Assembly (NCBI RefSeq): GCF_900496995.4
Contig: NC_044030.1
Span: 78,718,017-78,782,016, forward strand
Length of the DNA: 64,000 bases
Direction: 5' to 3'
Origin: Aquila chrysaetos chrysaetos
Lineage: Eukaryota > Chordata > Aves > Accipitriformes > Accipitridae
Shown here: piece after piece, positions 33,261 through 45,561 of the stretch
Layout of the letters: the number at the start of each line of letters is the position of its first letter
Numbering within the stretch: the stretch's first letter is position 1
Program-made: the position numbers and the translations under genes
Notes under the pieces: model-generated
Databases searched by the model: none
Told to the model about the DNA's origin: nothing
The model's input: only the letters and a program-made list of their open reading frames with translations

Positions 33261-36200
33261 CATGTTTGTGGTTAGTACCTTTCCAGACAGAGCATTGAGT
33301 TTCCATTTACTGTGCTTCTTGGTTGGGAAATGACTTGACTGCTGTTCTCCTTTCCCCTCCAGCTCAGTCTTCTACCCAATATTTCAAAAAGGTTGGGTGA
33401 AGCTTAGCTAAGTGGAAAAATGAACCATTTGAAATAAAAGCTGCCTTTTCTCTAACTGCAGTCACAAGGCAGGATGAAAGACACCTGAGAAACAGGGTTT
33501 GCACCGTAAACCTTCAATTCTCTGCTACAGCTGAATCATACACTTCAGAGACCAGAGTTCTGATATTCACTTGTATCTGGCCAAAGTTACCATATCCATG
33601 AATTATTCAAATATGCAATTATTGCATTTGATATATCACTGGGTATAACTGTGGGAATGAGAAACAGTGTTCTAGTGCAGCTGATTGTATATGCCTTCCA
33701 AACCATAAGGACATCAATTTAAGGTGCTCACATTGATGGAGCACTCTATAACCCCTTATTAAGATTCTTGCCAACTCCTGTAGCGGTTTTGCCCTGCAGA
33801 GTAAATTTCATGGAGATTTTTAGCCTCCCTTTTCTTTATACCTACAGTGTAAGTGCCCAACAGTACCCCATACAGCTTAAATTCATGGTTCTGCTGTAGC
33901 TTTCAAAGGTCAGTGGCAAAAAGGTCAGATCATTTTCAGGGTACTGATCAATGCTACGCAAGTGACCTGAGTCCTGTGAACCATGTGTGGAGGTGACTTG
34001 TAACTTTGACTTTATTGGGAGTTTCCAGTTTCTGGCATTAACCTTCTCTGCTAATTCACTTTTCCTTAGGACCAGAGGGCTGTGCCCTGCCTTTGGCCTA
34101 TACTGCCCATATCATCTTTATCTGGACAAAAAAGCATGTTCATGGTGCTGATGTTTTCTTTTGACTAAACACACCAGAGACAGATCTATCAGCCTTCAAG
34201 CATATGAAGCATAGGACCATCTAAGAAGAACACCTCTTGCCTGAAGTCCTATACCTTTATGGTCTCATATACCGAGCTTCAAACAACTTGCCCTTTGCTC
34301 TCTCCCCAAGTACTTGCATTTGCAAATTGATAACATGCCTCTTTCCTGTCCTCTCATTAGTGGGTACTGCTCTCCCCAGTGCCCCAGTATCAAAAGATTT
34401 TGCTGACTTGTCACTTATTTGAAGTTCCTGTAGGAGAGTGATCACACTTGTTTTTAATCCTCATCCTGGATTTTCACAAGCCTCTTTCTTTGTGGGTCTT
34501 TCTCCTCTCTCATTCTCTTTGTACCTATTTTATTTAGCAGAGGATTGCATTCTATCAGCATTTGCTGCTGCTGGAACAAACATTTTGGCTATGGGTGTCT
34601 CCTGTGTTTTTCCATCTCTTTGGCTCTCGTTTCAAATCACGGCTGCTTAAAACATTACCCTTTCCTTTTATTACACTTCCCAGTTTTTCTTGAAGTTGTA
34701 GTCCGTCGTGCACTGGCCCAGCAAATGGCTGTGCTGGATGAACCTAATAAATAGGTTCCTTCAAAGGATAATGTTTTCAGGTTACTGCAGCTGCCCATTA
34801 ACTGACGTAATCAAAGCTCACACGGTGTAGCTCAGAAAGTCTCTAAACCTGACCTACTCAGGTAGTTTGCATAACAAGGTCCATATGAGATGCTATAGTA
34901 AACCTGTTGGTCAAGTGGCTGAATATAAATCTATAGCCCTCCAGTCACCCCTGGGGCTTTGGGGGTTTTGCTCTTGGAAGCCTTGAAGGTGGCACAACCA
35001 TACTAAGCTCTTGGTCTTTTCACAGTAGGGACAACTCAGCAGGCTCTGTGCCGAGTCATTGGGAAAAGTTCTCACAAGCCTCTGAAAGTTTACTTTAGAG
35101 CATCAGGACCAACAGCATCACAGTGGAATGAGAAATGGGAGACTGCTTTCATAGCTAGTATTTAATTCTGAAATAATTGCATTATCTAACATTTTGAAAA
35201 AAAATGGGGACGTGTTTTAACGAAGAATTCATGCTCTGAACGGAAGGAAAGTGTTATGGTATTGCATTGTGCTGCTCTATCATTCCCATGACAAATAGTG
35301 TGGATCTGTTAGTGACCTACATGGACTCATTTAGATGCAAACACAGCAATACTCCTGAAAAGCTGCCCTGCTTTGAGGAGGAACAAGTTCCAAATATTGC
35401 TGAATGGAATTCAGTCTCAGAGCAGTAATTACTGATTGTAATTTTGGAGTAAATGCAGTAATTAATTATTGTCGTTTTCCATCAGTGCGTTATATTGTGT
35501 GCCAATCTTAGAATAACTACAATAATTAGCAAATGGGATTTTGTATGCTCTAGTATTGAAACTGTGGTTTATAGTACAGACATGAGAATTTTACAATAAT
35601 AAAGTTATTAGTAATTTAAATGGGCAGAGAGGTTAAAAATGATCAGCCAGAAAAGAAAAGGGTTTCCTTCTCAGTTTTGCAAACACCTTCAGTAGTTCTG
35701 TTTCCACCTCCCCCAGTAACATTCAATTCCATTCTCTCATGTACAAGCACAACAGTGCAAGGTTTGGGTTAAAACCACAGTGAGGGACATTTAATTTAAT
35801 CACAGTTGTCAGTGGAAATTAAAAGCAAAAGTAATCCAAAGAAAAGAAAAAAAATGTTGGCTGAGCTGTTGTTTTTCCAGTACCTAAACAGACTTTCCCA
35901 AATGAAGCTGTGCTGATTTTGTTCACACTTTATTCACTCATATTAAAGCTTGTGCTGGAGTACTGTTTTGATGTAATTATACTAGTGCAAATTTCCATAA
36001 TGTAAGCAAGTCCTAAATGATCTAAGCAATGACTAAAGAAGGGAAATGACAATGTGCAGGAAGAGGAATTGGTTAGCATGATTGTAGGAGGCATAAATAC
36101 AAGAAATGGGATTAGGACCTGATAAAGGATATTTAGTTCGAATCTCAAGATGAACAGCCTAATAGACAGCAGTGAGATCAATGTAACTGCAGAATAGCCT

Positions 36201-36494
36201 TTCACTGGAGGGAATAGAAGCCTATCTGAGAGGTATAAGCAACCAAAAATTCAGTAAAAAATACACTTTCATTAGACTTTGCATTGAAGCAATCTGAAAT
36301 GACAAGAGACAGCCAGAAATTTTCCATTCACATCTTTTTGTTTATAGACATTTGGAATTTTGCTTGTTTGTTTTATTTTTGGCTGGTAATGTCTGTTTAC
36401 TTTAAAATGAGATGTTTTGGTTTTTTCCTCTTATCAGAGCACAGGAAAAGGAAAATGCAAAGTTTTCCAGTTTGATAACCTATACATTCTAATG

Positions 36495-36510
36495 AAAAAA
36501 AAAAAAAAAA
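36495..36510 (+). repeat. (A)16 homopolymer
   Basis: An A run inside the inferred 3' UTR intron. Confidence 0.9.
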
Positions 36511-37565
36511 TTTCCTCTGGGAAAAAATATCACCTATTCCAGCCAGCTGCAAAAACAAGCATCTCACATCTTCTACAATACACCACACATCAGCACATGT
36601 TCAAGAAGCTGTGAAGGAGGACCTGAGCATCTTTTTTTTTGCATTCAAACTTTGGCCTATGTTATTTCCCTTGGCATTTTGGAGAAGCAGGGTGCCTGGA
36701 CAATGCATTCTTTTGCCACTACTTTTACGAGTACAGCTGAAAAAAAAATCTTACTGTTGACCTTTTTTTTTTTTTCCACTCTTCTGCTTCAATTTCACCT
36801 CACTCAGTTTGTCTCACTCACACTCACTTTGTCTCCCTCCTCTGTTTCATGCCAGTCAGTGCTCCAGGTTAGTTGCACCCAAATGGCTCTCCATCTTTAG
36901 CTTGAAACAAAACAGCAGAGTATCTATCTGAGGTGGTAGATAACACTTTGCTAATGATCAGTCACTGCAATGAAGCCACAGAAGGGGAATGGACAGGATT
37001 TTCACTGCTTTTCTGTACAATGTCTTTTATTGATGATACCAGCTGGATGCTTCTGTGTTGCTCTGTTAAGTCCTTAATACTGGAAGAGCTGTGAATTGTG
37101 GGGTTTTCTAGGCAATATTGTCCTGTCATGGCTACTACTGACTTAGCATGGATGGGGCACTGGGGAATGAGCTTCAAAACCCAGTGCAGAGGGCTGGAAT
37201 CCCACTGGTCACTTCTGGTCCCACAGGAAGGATCAGAGGAGCTCGTCTTTCTGCCTGTCCTAGCAGTCCTCCATGGTGCTGGCCATGCAGAGGGCTCACA
37301 ATGCACCCCCAGGCACTGCAGCTTCTACCTGCAACTTTGCTGTTTCACAGGATACTTGATGGCGCCTGGGAACGGCCACCCAAGGGAGCTCTGGCTTCTA
37401 GGGTGTTTTTTTCTTCATTATTTTGTGCATTTACAATCTGAAAGACACATGAAGTGCCTCTGAATCCTTGCTTTCTAGTCCTCAGGGGGGATTTGTAATA
37501 GAATATATTGATTTTGGCAGAGTTGCCTCAAATGATCTTCTTCTCTTATTTTTGCTTTCTCCCTG

Positions 37566-37587
37566 CCCCCCCCCCTTTTTTTTTTTT
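37566..37587 (+). repeat. (C)10(T)12 homopolymer pair
   Basis: Ten C followed by twelve T, and a further A run at about 37,610-37,620. Confidence 0.9.
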
Positions 37588-40500
37588 GCTACAACCACCT
37601 CTTTAATTATAAAAAAAAAAAGAGAACAGAGGCAGCCATTTTAGAAACATTTTGCCATCTGAATTCTTCAGGGCTTTGCTTGCCACAGCTTGTGGGCTTA
37701 TCTGCCACATCACAGAGACCCTTTCAGTGTTTGACAACAACTTTAGAGCACTTGCAAGGAAAACAAAGGACTTCAAATCACTGTGGCCTAGACTGCTTGT
37801 GTCCCAAAAGGGAGATCTATAAGTTTAAAAAAAAGTGCATCCAGAATTAAAATTGAGTGAAGATCTTTCTTGGTTAGGAAAAAACACTCTGGTGGATTAC
37901 ATCAAACTGGGTGCTGCTTGTGTTTCTTGTTGGCAGCTTCTTATTTTTGGAAAGGAGTTCAATGAAACAAAGCTCTTCCTTAGAAAAATCCCAATTAAAA
38001 AGTTTCTTGAATATCCTTTTGAAGCACATGAGTAATTGCCCTGATGTCAATATGGTTATGCACATGCTTAAAATTGGAATTAAGGGCCCTGAAGAGCTGT
38101 GACCAAAGTAAAACTAGATAGAAACATATAGGAGTTATTGTGTTTTTGTCAGTTAAGGGAGCTGCCTGCTCTCAAGCTTTGCAATAGCTATCTGTGCTGT
38201 ACCCATGGGCCTAGCTGTCTTCTGTTTTACTGTTTTTTAGGAAACTACTTGTTGCAGTAACAACACTGTCTACTGAGTAGGCAAGTCAGAGAATTCCAGT
38301 GGTATTTTGGAGGCTGACTGGAAGTTGCACATCAAACCAGCCATGAGGGTACAATAACTCCGCACTGAGCCAAGAACAACTGACCTATCTCTAAGTAAGG
38401 CTTATTACTGAGGGCTTAGCCCTGTGCTGATTGCTATTGCGCAGCCCTGGCTGGAAGCTGACTTGTGGCCATCATGGCTAAAAATCCTCTGTCTGCTTCT
38501 AGGGTGCTGGTATGGATGCTTCTGAGCACTGGAAAGCGGATGAGCTGAAGAAAGAGCTGGATCTAACCCCTTCTGAGCTTCCGGGTATCCTTGCTGTCAC
38601 CAAGTGTCCTCTCCAGTCTAACCTGTCATGGTACGCCCTGTGCTAAATCTGATCCTTCCCTGGGATACACTCCTTCAGTGTCCTGGGAGCACAGGCGCTT
38701 GGCCAATTCCTTTTGTTAGGTGCAAAAAACCACACACACAAATTTTTTCGTTGAGAAATCTCTCCTGCTAAAAGGCAGGTACATCTTCAGCTCCTGCAAT
38801 GGGCTCACCAAGGTGGGAGTCTAGAAGAGAATAAGGACCTCTGAGCTGCATTTACTCCATTTACTCCATTTTGATAGGGACTGTCTGTACCTCAGTAAAG
38901 GCTTCTATAAGCAGAGGATGGAAGTGATCTGGTGGTAACAACTGAACTCATTTTGCTGGACAGCAGAGCATTAAAATCAAAGCTAAAGCCAGGAAGGCTA
39001 AAGGGCTTCCTTTTTAGATGCAACAATTCCAAGACTGTTCTCCTGCTTTGCAGAAGCAAAGGAAAGAAAAAAAATGCTCTAAGAGAGAGAGATATGGAAT
39101 TTTATTGCCATTTTACTAGCTGATTCCTTTTTATATAATTTATTGGGGAAAAAAACCCCAAACAACAAATCTTAGTCCTACTGCTGAGTAATCTTTGTAT
39201 AGGAAACAGGCTGAGACCTCAACATCATCCTGATTGTGAAAAGGTAGAGGCAGAGCACTTCATAATGACCCGTGATAATGAAAACACCGTAGACTCATAC
39301 CAGTGAATCCTTAACAACACAGGTGTCTACAGCCCTGCACTTTGTTACATGACCATAAGAAACAAGCATATCCTCAGTGACCATAGCTATGCTATGATAT
39401 AAAGCTACTGCTTGGTGCCAAACTAGGGAGACACTTGTGTTCCTTGATCCCTTTGCAGGTGTTATTGAAAAATCTCCCTGACAAAGACAGTCCCTGCTTT
39501 AACAAAATTCATGCATGCATCGCCCACTCTCCCCCAGCAAAACCTGCAGTAAAAAGCCAGTGTGATGAAGAAAAAAGCACTTGGATATGGAAACATATTT
39601 TGGTTTCAAGCTTCCAAGGGGCCTTGTCATAAACAAGGAAAAGAAAAGAGGTATTTGAAGAGGGAAAAATGCATTGACAGTTATCTTCATATAGTTACAT
39701 ATAAAGGAGGGTCTAAGTTATGAAGGCTTTATGTTGCATATGCACCTAACATGTTTATTGGAAGGTTTCTTAATATGCTTCATGTTGTCTTCAGTGCAGT
39801 ACCTCTTTCAAAGACATTTTGATCCCATTTCTTAATTCTCAGTGGAAAGGATACTGCTCTGAAGATTGGAACAATACATTTTTCAATGATATTAGAGATA
39901 CCACTGAAAAATTAGAATACTTAATAGTTCTTTGGGAAGGTTGAAGATAGGGATTTCCAGCCTGTACCTTAGATGAGTCAAAAAAGGCCTGAATCAAAAT
40001 CACTGAATCTTAGACATTTCGGCTGTAATGGCCCGGAAAGGCCACACAACCTGTCTCTCTGTCACTAATTTGGGAGTACAAACTGCTTGTTGCAGCTTAG
40101 AGCCACGCTGGGTGCTGGGTTTATTGGGAAATATCTGGTGTGGAACAGTTTTAACAACAGGGAGACTTCCTGTCTCTGTAACAAACACATATGGTTTTAT
40201 ATTTCTGTTTCTCAAAGAATTATCTAATGGAAAAGCCAGCCAGTGGTGGAAAATATTTCCATTTTTGGAAAAATCTCCATTTTTGTTATTGGTGATAGGC
40301 TGGGATTCCAATGAAACAAGCTGCTGGTTCTGATATTTTTGACACTCTTACATGTATTAGAAGTTCCCCTGGAGCACCAGGTTGGCTCCTTTCCAACAAC
40401 ATGAAGTACATGAGTCTAACAATGAGACGCTCATTGAGATTTGTCTAGGTCCTCACTCAAGCAAAGCTGCCTTGGCTTTGGTTGGGTTTTATCTACACAC

Positions 40501-41120
40501 AGAAGTTAGCAGTAACTGAGCAAGAAGTGAGCATGGATCCTTCTATTAATTTCTTGGGCTTGGGAAGAAAGAAATTAGGGGTTATTTAGTTATCAGGGAG
40601 ACATATTTACATAAAGTTATTATGTTGGGATGAAATTGAATACAGACTATAGTGCATGAAGAATGAAGAATGCTTTGAAACATTTGCAAGACAGATCTAT
40701 TGAGACAGACACTGTCCCAGTCCAGTCACCCGGGATGAAACTGCAGCCCAGTCCCATCTCTTAATTGCAGATTTTCTTCAGCCACCAATAATATTCTGTT
40801 TGGCTGAGCAAGGGGAATCAGGACAGCTGCTGGCTCTCCTCTAGTGACCAGGAAGACTTTCTAGAGATGCAGGTTGCCCCTGGGGTGGGGAACTTGGCTC
40901 ATCCCTCGTTAAGCATCCTTCCACCTCTTTTTCTAAAGAGATGCACACACAAACAGTTCCTAGTTTATGTGTGAGTGCATATTTGTGCAGTGTGGCTCTA
41001 GCCAGAGGCCTAAGTGAAAAAGGCAGAAGCTAGAGAGTCTCAGAGCTGAATCTTTTTGAGGGTCTACAACACAAAGAGAGTCTACAACCACAGCTGACAC
41101 CCCCTTCCCCATGCAGTTAC

Positions 41121-41159
41121 CTGTGCTAGTGCTTTGTATCCAGTGGTTCCCATAACTCT
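41121..41159 (-). other. CELF4: 3' UTR portion of the last coding exon, ending at a splice donor
   Basis: After the stop codon the minus strand reads 39 nt and then CACAG|GTAACTG, a good match to a U1 donor (GT at 41120-41119). A junction less than about 50 nt after the stop would not trigger nonsense-mediated decay, so a 3' UTR intron here would be tolerated. No AATAAA is seen on the minus strand until about 40,110, roughly 1 kb further, which also argues that the transcript does not simply end here. Use of this donor is inferred, not proven. Confidence 0.6.
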
Positions 41160-41287
41160 TCAGTAGGGACGATTAGCATCCTTTGGCCTCTTCAGCTGCA
41201 CCTTCAGCCTCTTCATGCCAATCTGGAAGCCATTCATAGCCTGGATAGCAGCTTGGGCACTGGCAGGATTGTCAAAACTCACAAAAC
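41160..41287 (-). CDS. CELF4: CELF family RNA-binding protein, last coding exon (second half of RRM3, C-terminus, stop)
   Basis: The coding part is 128 nt, read on the minus strand after a GACAG acceptor (AG at 41289-41288). It completes the split glycine and gives [20 protein letters not shown], then [21 protein letters not shown], then TGA at 41162-41160. FVSF completes RNP1 (KCFGFVSF across the junction), and the rest is the last alpha helix, beta-4 and the conserved basic tail of RRM3. The TGA codon ends the protein at the usual CELF C-terminus, so it is not truncated. The exon continues 39 nt past the stop to a donor at 41120 (see the UTR entry). Human CELF5 differs at the last residues as far as I recall, so CELF4, CELF3 and CELF6 remain as candidates. 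The 21.7-kb intron upstream favours CELF4. Confidence 0.95.
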
Positions 41288-41359
41288 CTGTCAAAACATG
41301 AGGCAAGGCAGGGGGCTTAATGAGCTGAAGGGGGCCAACGTACATACATGCAACGACCA

Positions 41360-41400
41360 CTGAGAATGAACATGGGGAAGGGGGTAAGGGTGGTGGGTGG
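41360..41400 (-). promoter_or_regulatory. CELF4: Possible in-frame alternative acceptor upstream of the last coding exon
   Basis: On the minus strand CCCTTACCCCCTTCCCCATG followed by TTCATTCTCAG|TGG (AG at 41361-41360) is a good acceptor, 72 nt before the normal one. Its use would keep the frame and insert 24 residues (including [18 protein letters not shown]) between KCFG and FVSF, inside RNP1. There is no evidence of use from sequence alone. Confidence 0.3.
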
Positions 41401-44400
41401 GAGGGAGTGAGCAGGTAGGAGGGTGGGCGGGTGGGCAGGAGAGTGAGGAGAGGATGCTTGCCAATGGGGGACGAAGGGTAGGAGGGGTTGTTACAGATCA
41501 GTGTCCCAGGACGCAGTGCCTGGTCTGAGTGCCAGTTTGGATACAAGATTATGTGAAGCACAGGGATCCAAATGGTGGTGCCACAGTACCAGCACGCACA
41601 AGATTTGGGTCACCTTTGAGCTGGGTGTCAGCAGATGTGATGCATGGTCTCAAGGCACTCTGTCTTGCTCTTTTTCCCTCCATCATGACTGGGGTAAATC
41701 TCTAGATGCTTCTTCACTCACCAGCATAACATTTCCTTTGCTTTCCAATATTCATGGTGAAGGGAACCTGATATACCTACTGCTACTTCCCTATTATGGC
41801 AATATAAGTAAAATGTGATTTTGATAAGTTCTCCACTATGGTATTCATTGGCATGAATAGTTTGATTGTTGGCCACTTGAGCAATATGAGGAGCTTTATT
41901 AACTGGCAATTTCTGCAGACTTTATGTTGACTCTGCAGTTAAGAAAGATGAACACTAGTGCTTTTCTAACATGGTTTCCATAAGTAGTTTCATACTTTGC
42001 CAGCAAATCATCCAATCAGCCATGGAGCACATCCAGCAGTAGAAGCACCTATAGTGACTGAATATTGTACCTACAGGCCACCTAAAATGGCATTCTTTGT
42101 CACAATGGAAGACTTGCTCTGTGGGGATCCGAAGAGCCAAGATAGGTCAGAACCACACAGGATGCAATGCATCTAATGCATTCAGCTTTGGGGAGGGTTT
42201 TTGGTGTGGGTGGTTTTTTTTTTTTTCCTTCTTTTTTTTTATGTTAGCTGCAGGAAAAGGCTTCATTTACCCAGACTGTGTATGACTTTAGCTGGAGTGA
42301 CCATGGGTCTGAGATATTAGTGAGGCAGGGGGCCATCACATTTTATAAGAATTGCCTCTGCTACCTTTGTCAGAAATGTCCCTGTGTGCCAAAAACATTT
42401 CTGAGCACAAACCCTGGGTAAGACTAGCCTGGACCAGTCTGCACTCCAGACAAAGCCATCTGTTTTCCCACCCCTGCAAAGCTTTGGCAGCACAAATCAA
42501 CCCTAGGAACCCAGTGCCTCTCAACAAACAAAGGCTGAAATGAAAAGACAGTTTGAGTGCCCCTCAAAAAGCTAACGCTGAGCGTTTGCTGCCAGGTATA
42601 CACCTGCTCCTGACAACAGTACCACACATGGCTTACAGCCTTGGGCTGCACTGTGAATGCATTCGGCAGCACCTCCTCCCTGGTCTAGTTCCTCCTCAAA
42701 AGCAAATCTCCCGGATGATACAGGGTGGCTTGCATTTGAATAAGACACGCACACACATGCATGCAAGCACACCTTCTCACTCTTGCATTAAAGCTGTACT
42801 GCCTGCCTTTGGCTAATAATGTAAAAGTTTATGAGAGGTCATAAAACCTATGGTCTTAGCCTCAAAGTGAGACAACAAGTTTAGTGAGTATGGCAGATGT
42901 GGTTTTAAGGGGGAGGCCCATGGAATAAATAGGCATCCCTCTTCATCCTCTCCTCTTGAAGCCAAGGCTCCAAGTAACTGGCTGTCTGTGCAGTTTTCCT
43001 GCCAACTACCTGGATGAGGAGGTACCAACACTGCAGCTCTGAAGATGTGAGCAAAAGTGTTGCTCAGGCCTCACAGCAGTCATCAATCTCTAGAGAGAAA
43101 GCTGGAGAGTTATGGTGAGTAATGAGCTGGGGTATTATTCAATGGCAATGGGTCTGCTTTTGCAGTCACTTATTAGCCAGTAAGCACCTGCTAATGTTCC
43201 CAGTTTACATTTGACTGCTTGAATAATCTATCAGTCAACAACGTCCTATATGATTTGATCCCAGCAATGGAACAAACTAAACATCTCCTGATTTTGCCTG
43301 AATTGATTCAGTCTTCAAATACTGCTGGAAGCTCCCTTGGAAATGCTTTACATGAGCTTCAACTTGAAATTTGTCTAGCTACCTCACATCTTTGAATATA
43401 GGATGTAGTGAAAGCCAGTTCTTTTTAAGATCACCTCTGGATTGCTAATACTCCTGTCCAAGACCCATCAGCCACATCTATAACAGTAAACTAAAACTGT
43501 GCCAGGGAAGTTCAGAGAAAATGGAACCCAATCATCTGTACCACTGAATTTTTAGGAAGGTCCTTGACATAGTTTTGGCTTGTGCCTAACTCCAAACAAT
43601 TCCTGGACAAAGTCTGAGTATTAGCACAGAACAGAGGCTGTTTTCAGTAGTTAGCCTGATGTGGCCATGATATTCTGGAAAGTAAGAGAATTTAATAGTT
43701 TGGGTGTGGGTCATTCTGTGCCAGCTGGCCCCAGTGCTAGGGGGAAGTGCCAGGTATATTTACTTTACTAATATATACACAGCTACCAAATATCAAAGCT
43801 GAGTTGGCTGCAGCTGGATAATTGCTTATATCATGTCTGTAGAGAACCTAGCTTGCCTGGGAACTTTGATTTCTATTCTTGTTACTGGTCCTGTTGCAGC
43901 GTGCCTCCTACTGACTAGATGTGCACATGTAGAGTGTGTTTACACGTGTATCTCTTTGTGAGAAAATCACCTTGGGAACTTATAAACAGTGGAGATCTAG
44001 ACAATATAGTCAATGGAGTGTAGGACATGATTTCTCTCTTTTTTCAGGACACTCCTAGCTGTGCTCAGATGAGTCAAATCCCACTGGCTGTGTAGCAGGG
44101 ACCAGTACTGCCTGCAATGAAGACAGGCACCTAGCTCAAATCAAGGTACCTCTATTGTGGGATTTACCTGGTTCCATAGTTGGGACTGACATCTCAAGGT
44201 AAGATGTTGTTAAATGGCTAGTGCCTGGGTGAGTCACTCCCCAAAGCGATGTTAATTGCTGAGCCAAACTCCTAATGAATGTAAACCCCACGAGAAATGC
44301 TGCCAAGTATGATGGACATTTACTATTTGTCCACTTTTGCCAAGACTAGACCTTTAGTTGGGTGATAAGCCCTGGTGCTGGGATGCTGATACAGTTGTAC

Positions 44401-45527
44401 ATCTGCAAGAACCTTTCATTTAGGTAAGTTCACAAAGATACACTAGTTTTTATCATCACTTTTCTTTTGAGATGGAATTCTAATGCCATTTCCTCATTCT
44501 GTGCAAAGCTGTAAATAATACAGCATTTTAACAAATGGGAATAATAAGAGAGATCAGAAGTGCATTTGCACACTATATTTCACTTAGACTAGATAATGAA
44601 ACTGGGAGTTGTACTCTGATGTTATTGGTATTAGCTGCCTACAGATCTGGACCGGATTTGGATTGTTTATTTTTTTCTTCTCTGTTGTCCTGATATCCAC
44701 TGCTTTAATACAAAAATCTCCACTGGCTAGCTGCTGAGGGTGGGGGGGCTGGGGAGAGAGAAGGAAGAGGGCAAATGCCAATAATTATGCGTTTTCCTTG
44801 TGAGCACATCCTAGGGACAGAGCAGCTAATTCCTCTATCTTCATTTCACTGTTTTAGTTTAAGGGGGCTTGATACGCTCAGAAATTGTTGGTGCATTCGG
44901 CTCTCCCCCTTCCTGTTATTTATGTGCAGTTGTATTTCGTATTGTTGAACGTATTTGGATGGAGTCCAAAAAGAAGAAAAGCTATGGCTTATCCTGAGAG
45001 TTGAGATGTCACAGTGCTAAGGGATAGGCAGACTGGCAGACAAGCTGTGCTAACAATATCATATTCCTTTCTCTTTTCAGGTCAAATAACTACTGGTAGA
45101 TTATATGACTTTTTTGTTGTTGTTATGTACACTATTGGCAGATCTTTGTTTCTCCACGTCAGTGTCAACAGTGTTAATGGTGCTATGCCAGATTTAAGCA
45201 TGTATGACTAGGAACAGAATGTATGTACTAGGAAAATAGCTTAAAAGCTTGCTTTCTGAATGGCTTTAAAGTTTGAGCCCATGACTATAGGGTTCAAAGC
45301 ATGATGATAGTACTACAGTTGCTCAGGAAGCTATCTGTGTTTTGAACACCACCCCTGCATTGTCATCTACACTCTTGAAGGACAAAAGAGAATGGGAGAG
45401 GTTAAAAAGCTTGAAGCCTTTTCTGTGCATCAGTTAATTAATAATCAGAGAAATATATGATCTGGTCTGAAGACGGTTGGTAGGAGGACAGAATTTTGTG
45501 ATAAATCTATTTTAGGGGGGGATGTTG

Positions 45528-45561
45528 TTTTTTTTTTTCTTTTTCTTTTTTTTTTTTTTTT
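45528..45561 (+). repeat. T-rich tract
   Basis: About 34 nt of T with two C interruptions. Confidence 0.85.

Larger units (their letters stand above)
19916..41120 (-). other. CELF4: Inferred 3' UTR intron of the CELF gene (about 21.2 kb)
   Basis: Bounded on the minus strand by GTAACTG (41120) and CAG|GCCAGAG (19916). I see no convincing exon, tRNA or known small RNA inside. It holds simple repeats, at least two ancient palindromic or SINE-like fossils (23,458 and 33,175), an MIR-like remnant near 25,085, an inverted repeat at 25,252-25,285, and several low-repeat, homeodomain-site-rich stretches (27,230-27,510; 30,640-31,460; 35,160-35,640) that look like conserved non-coding elements. If the UTR intron is not real, this is simply DNA 3' of the gene. 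Confidence 0.45.

Noticed and set aside
41288..41561. Minus-strand open frame running from 41561 into the last CELF exon
   Set aside because: The first 91 or so codons are intron (Pro/Ser/Leu from a pyrimidine tract). The true exon starts at 41287 by frame and family alignment.
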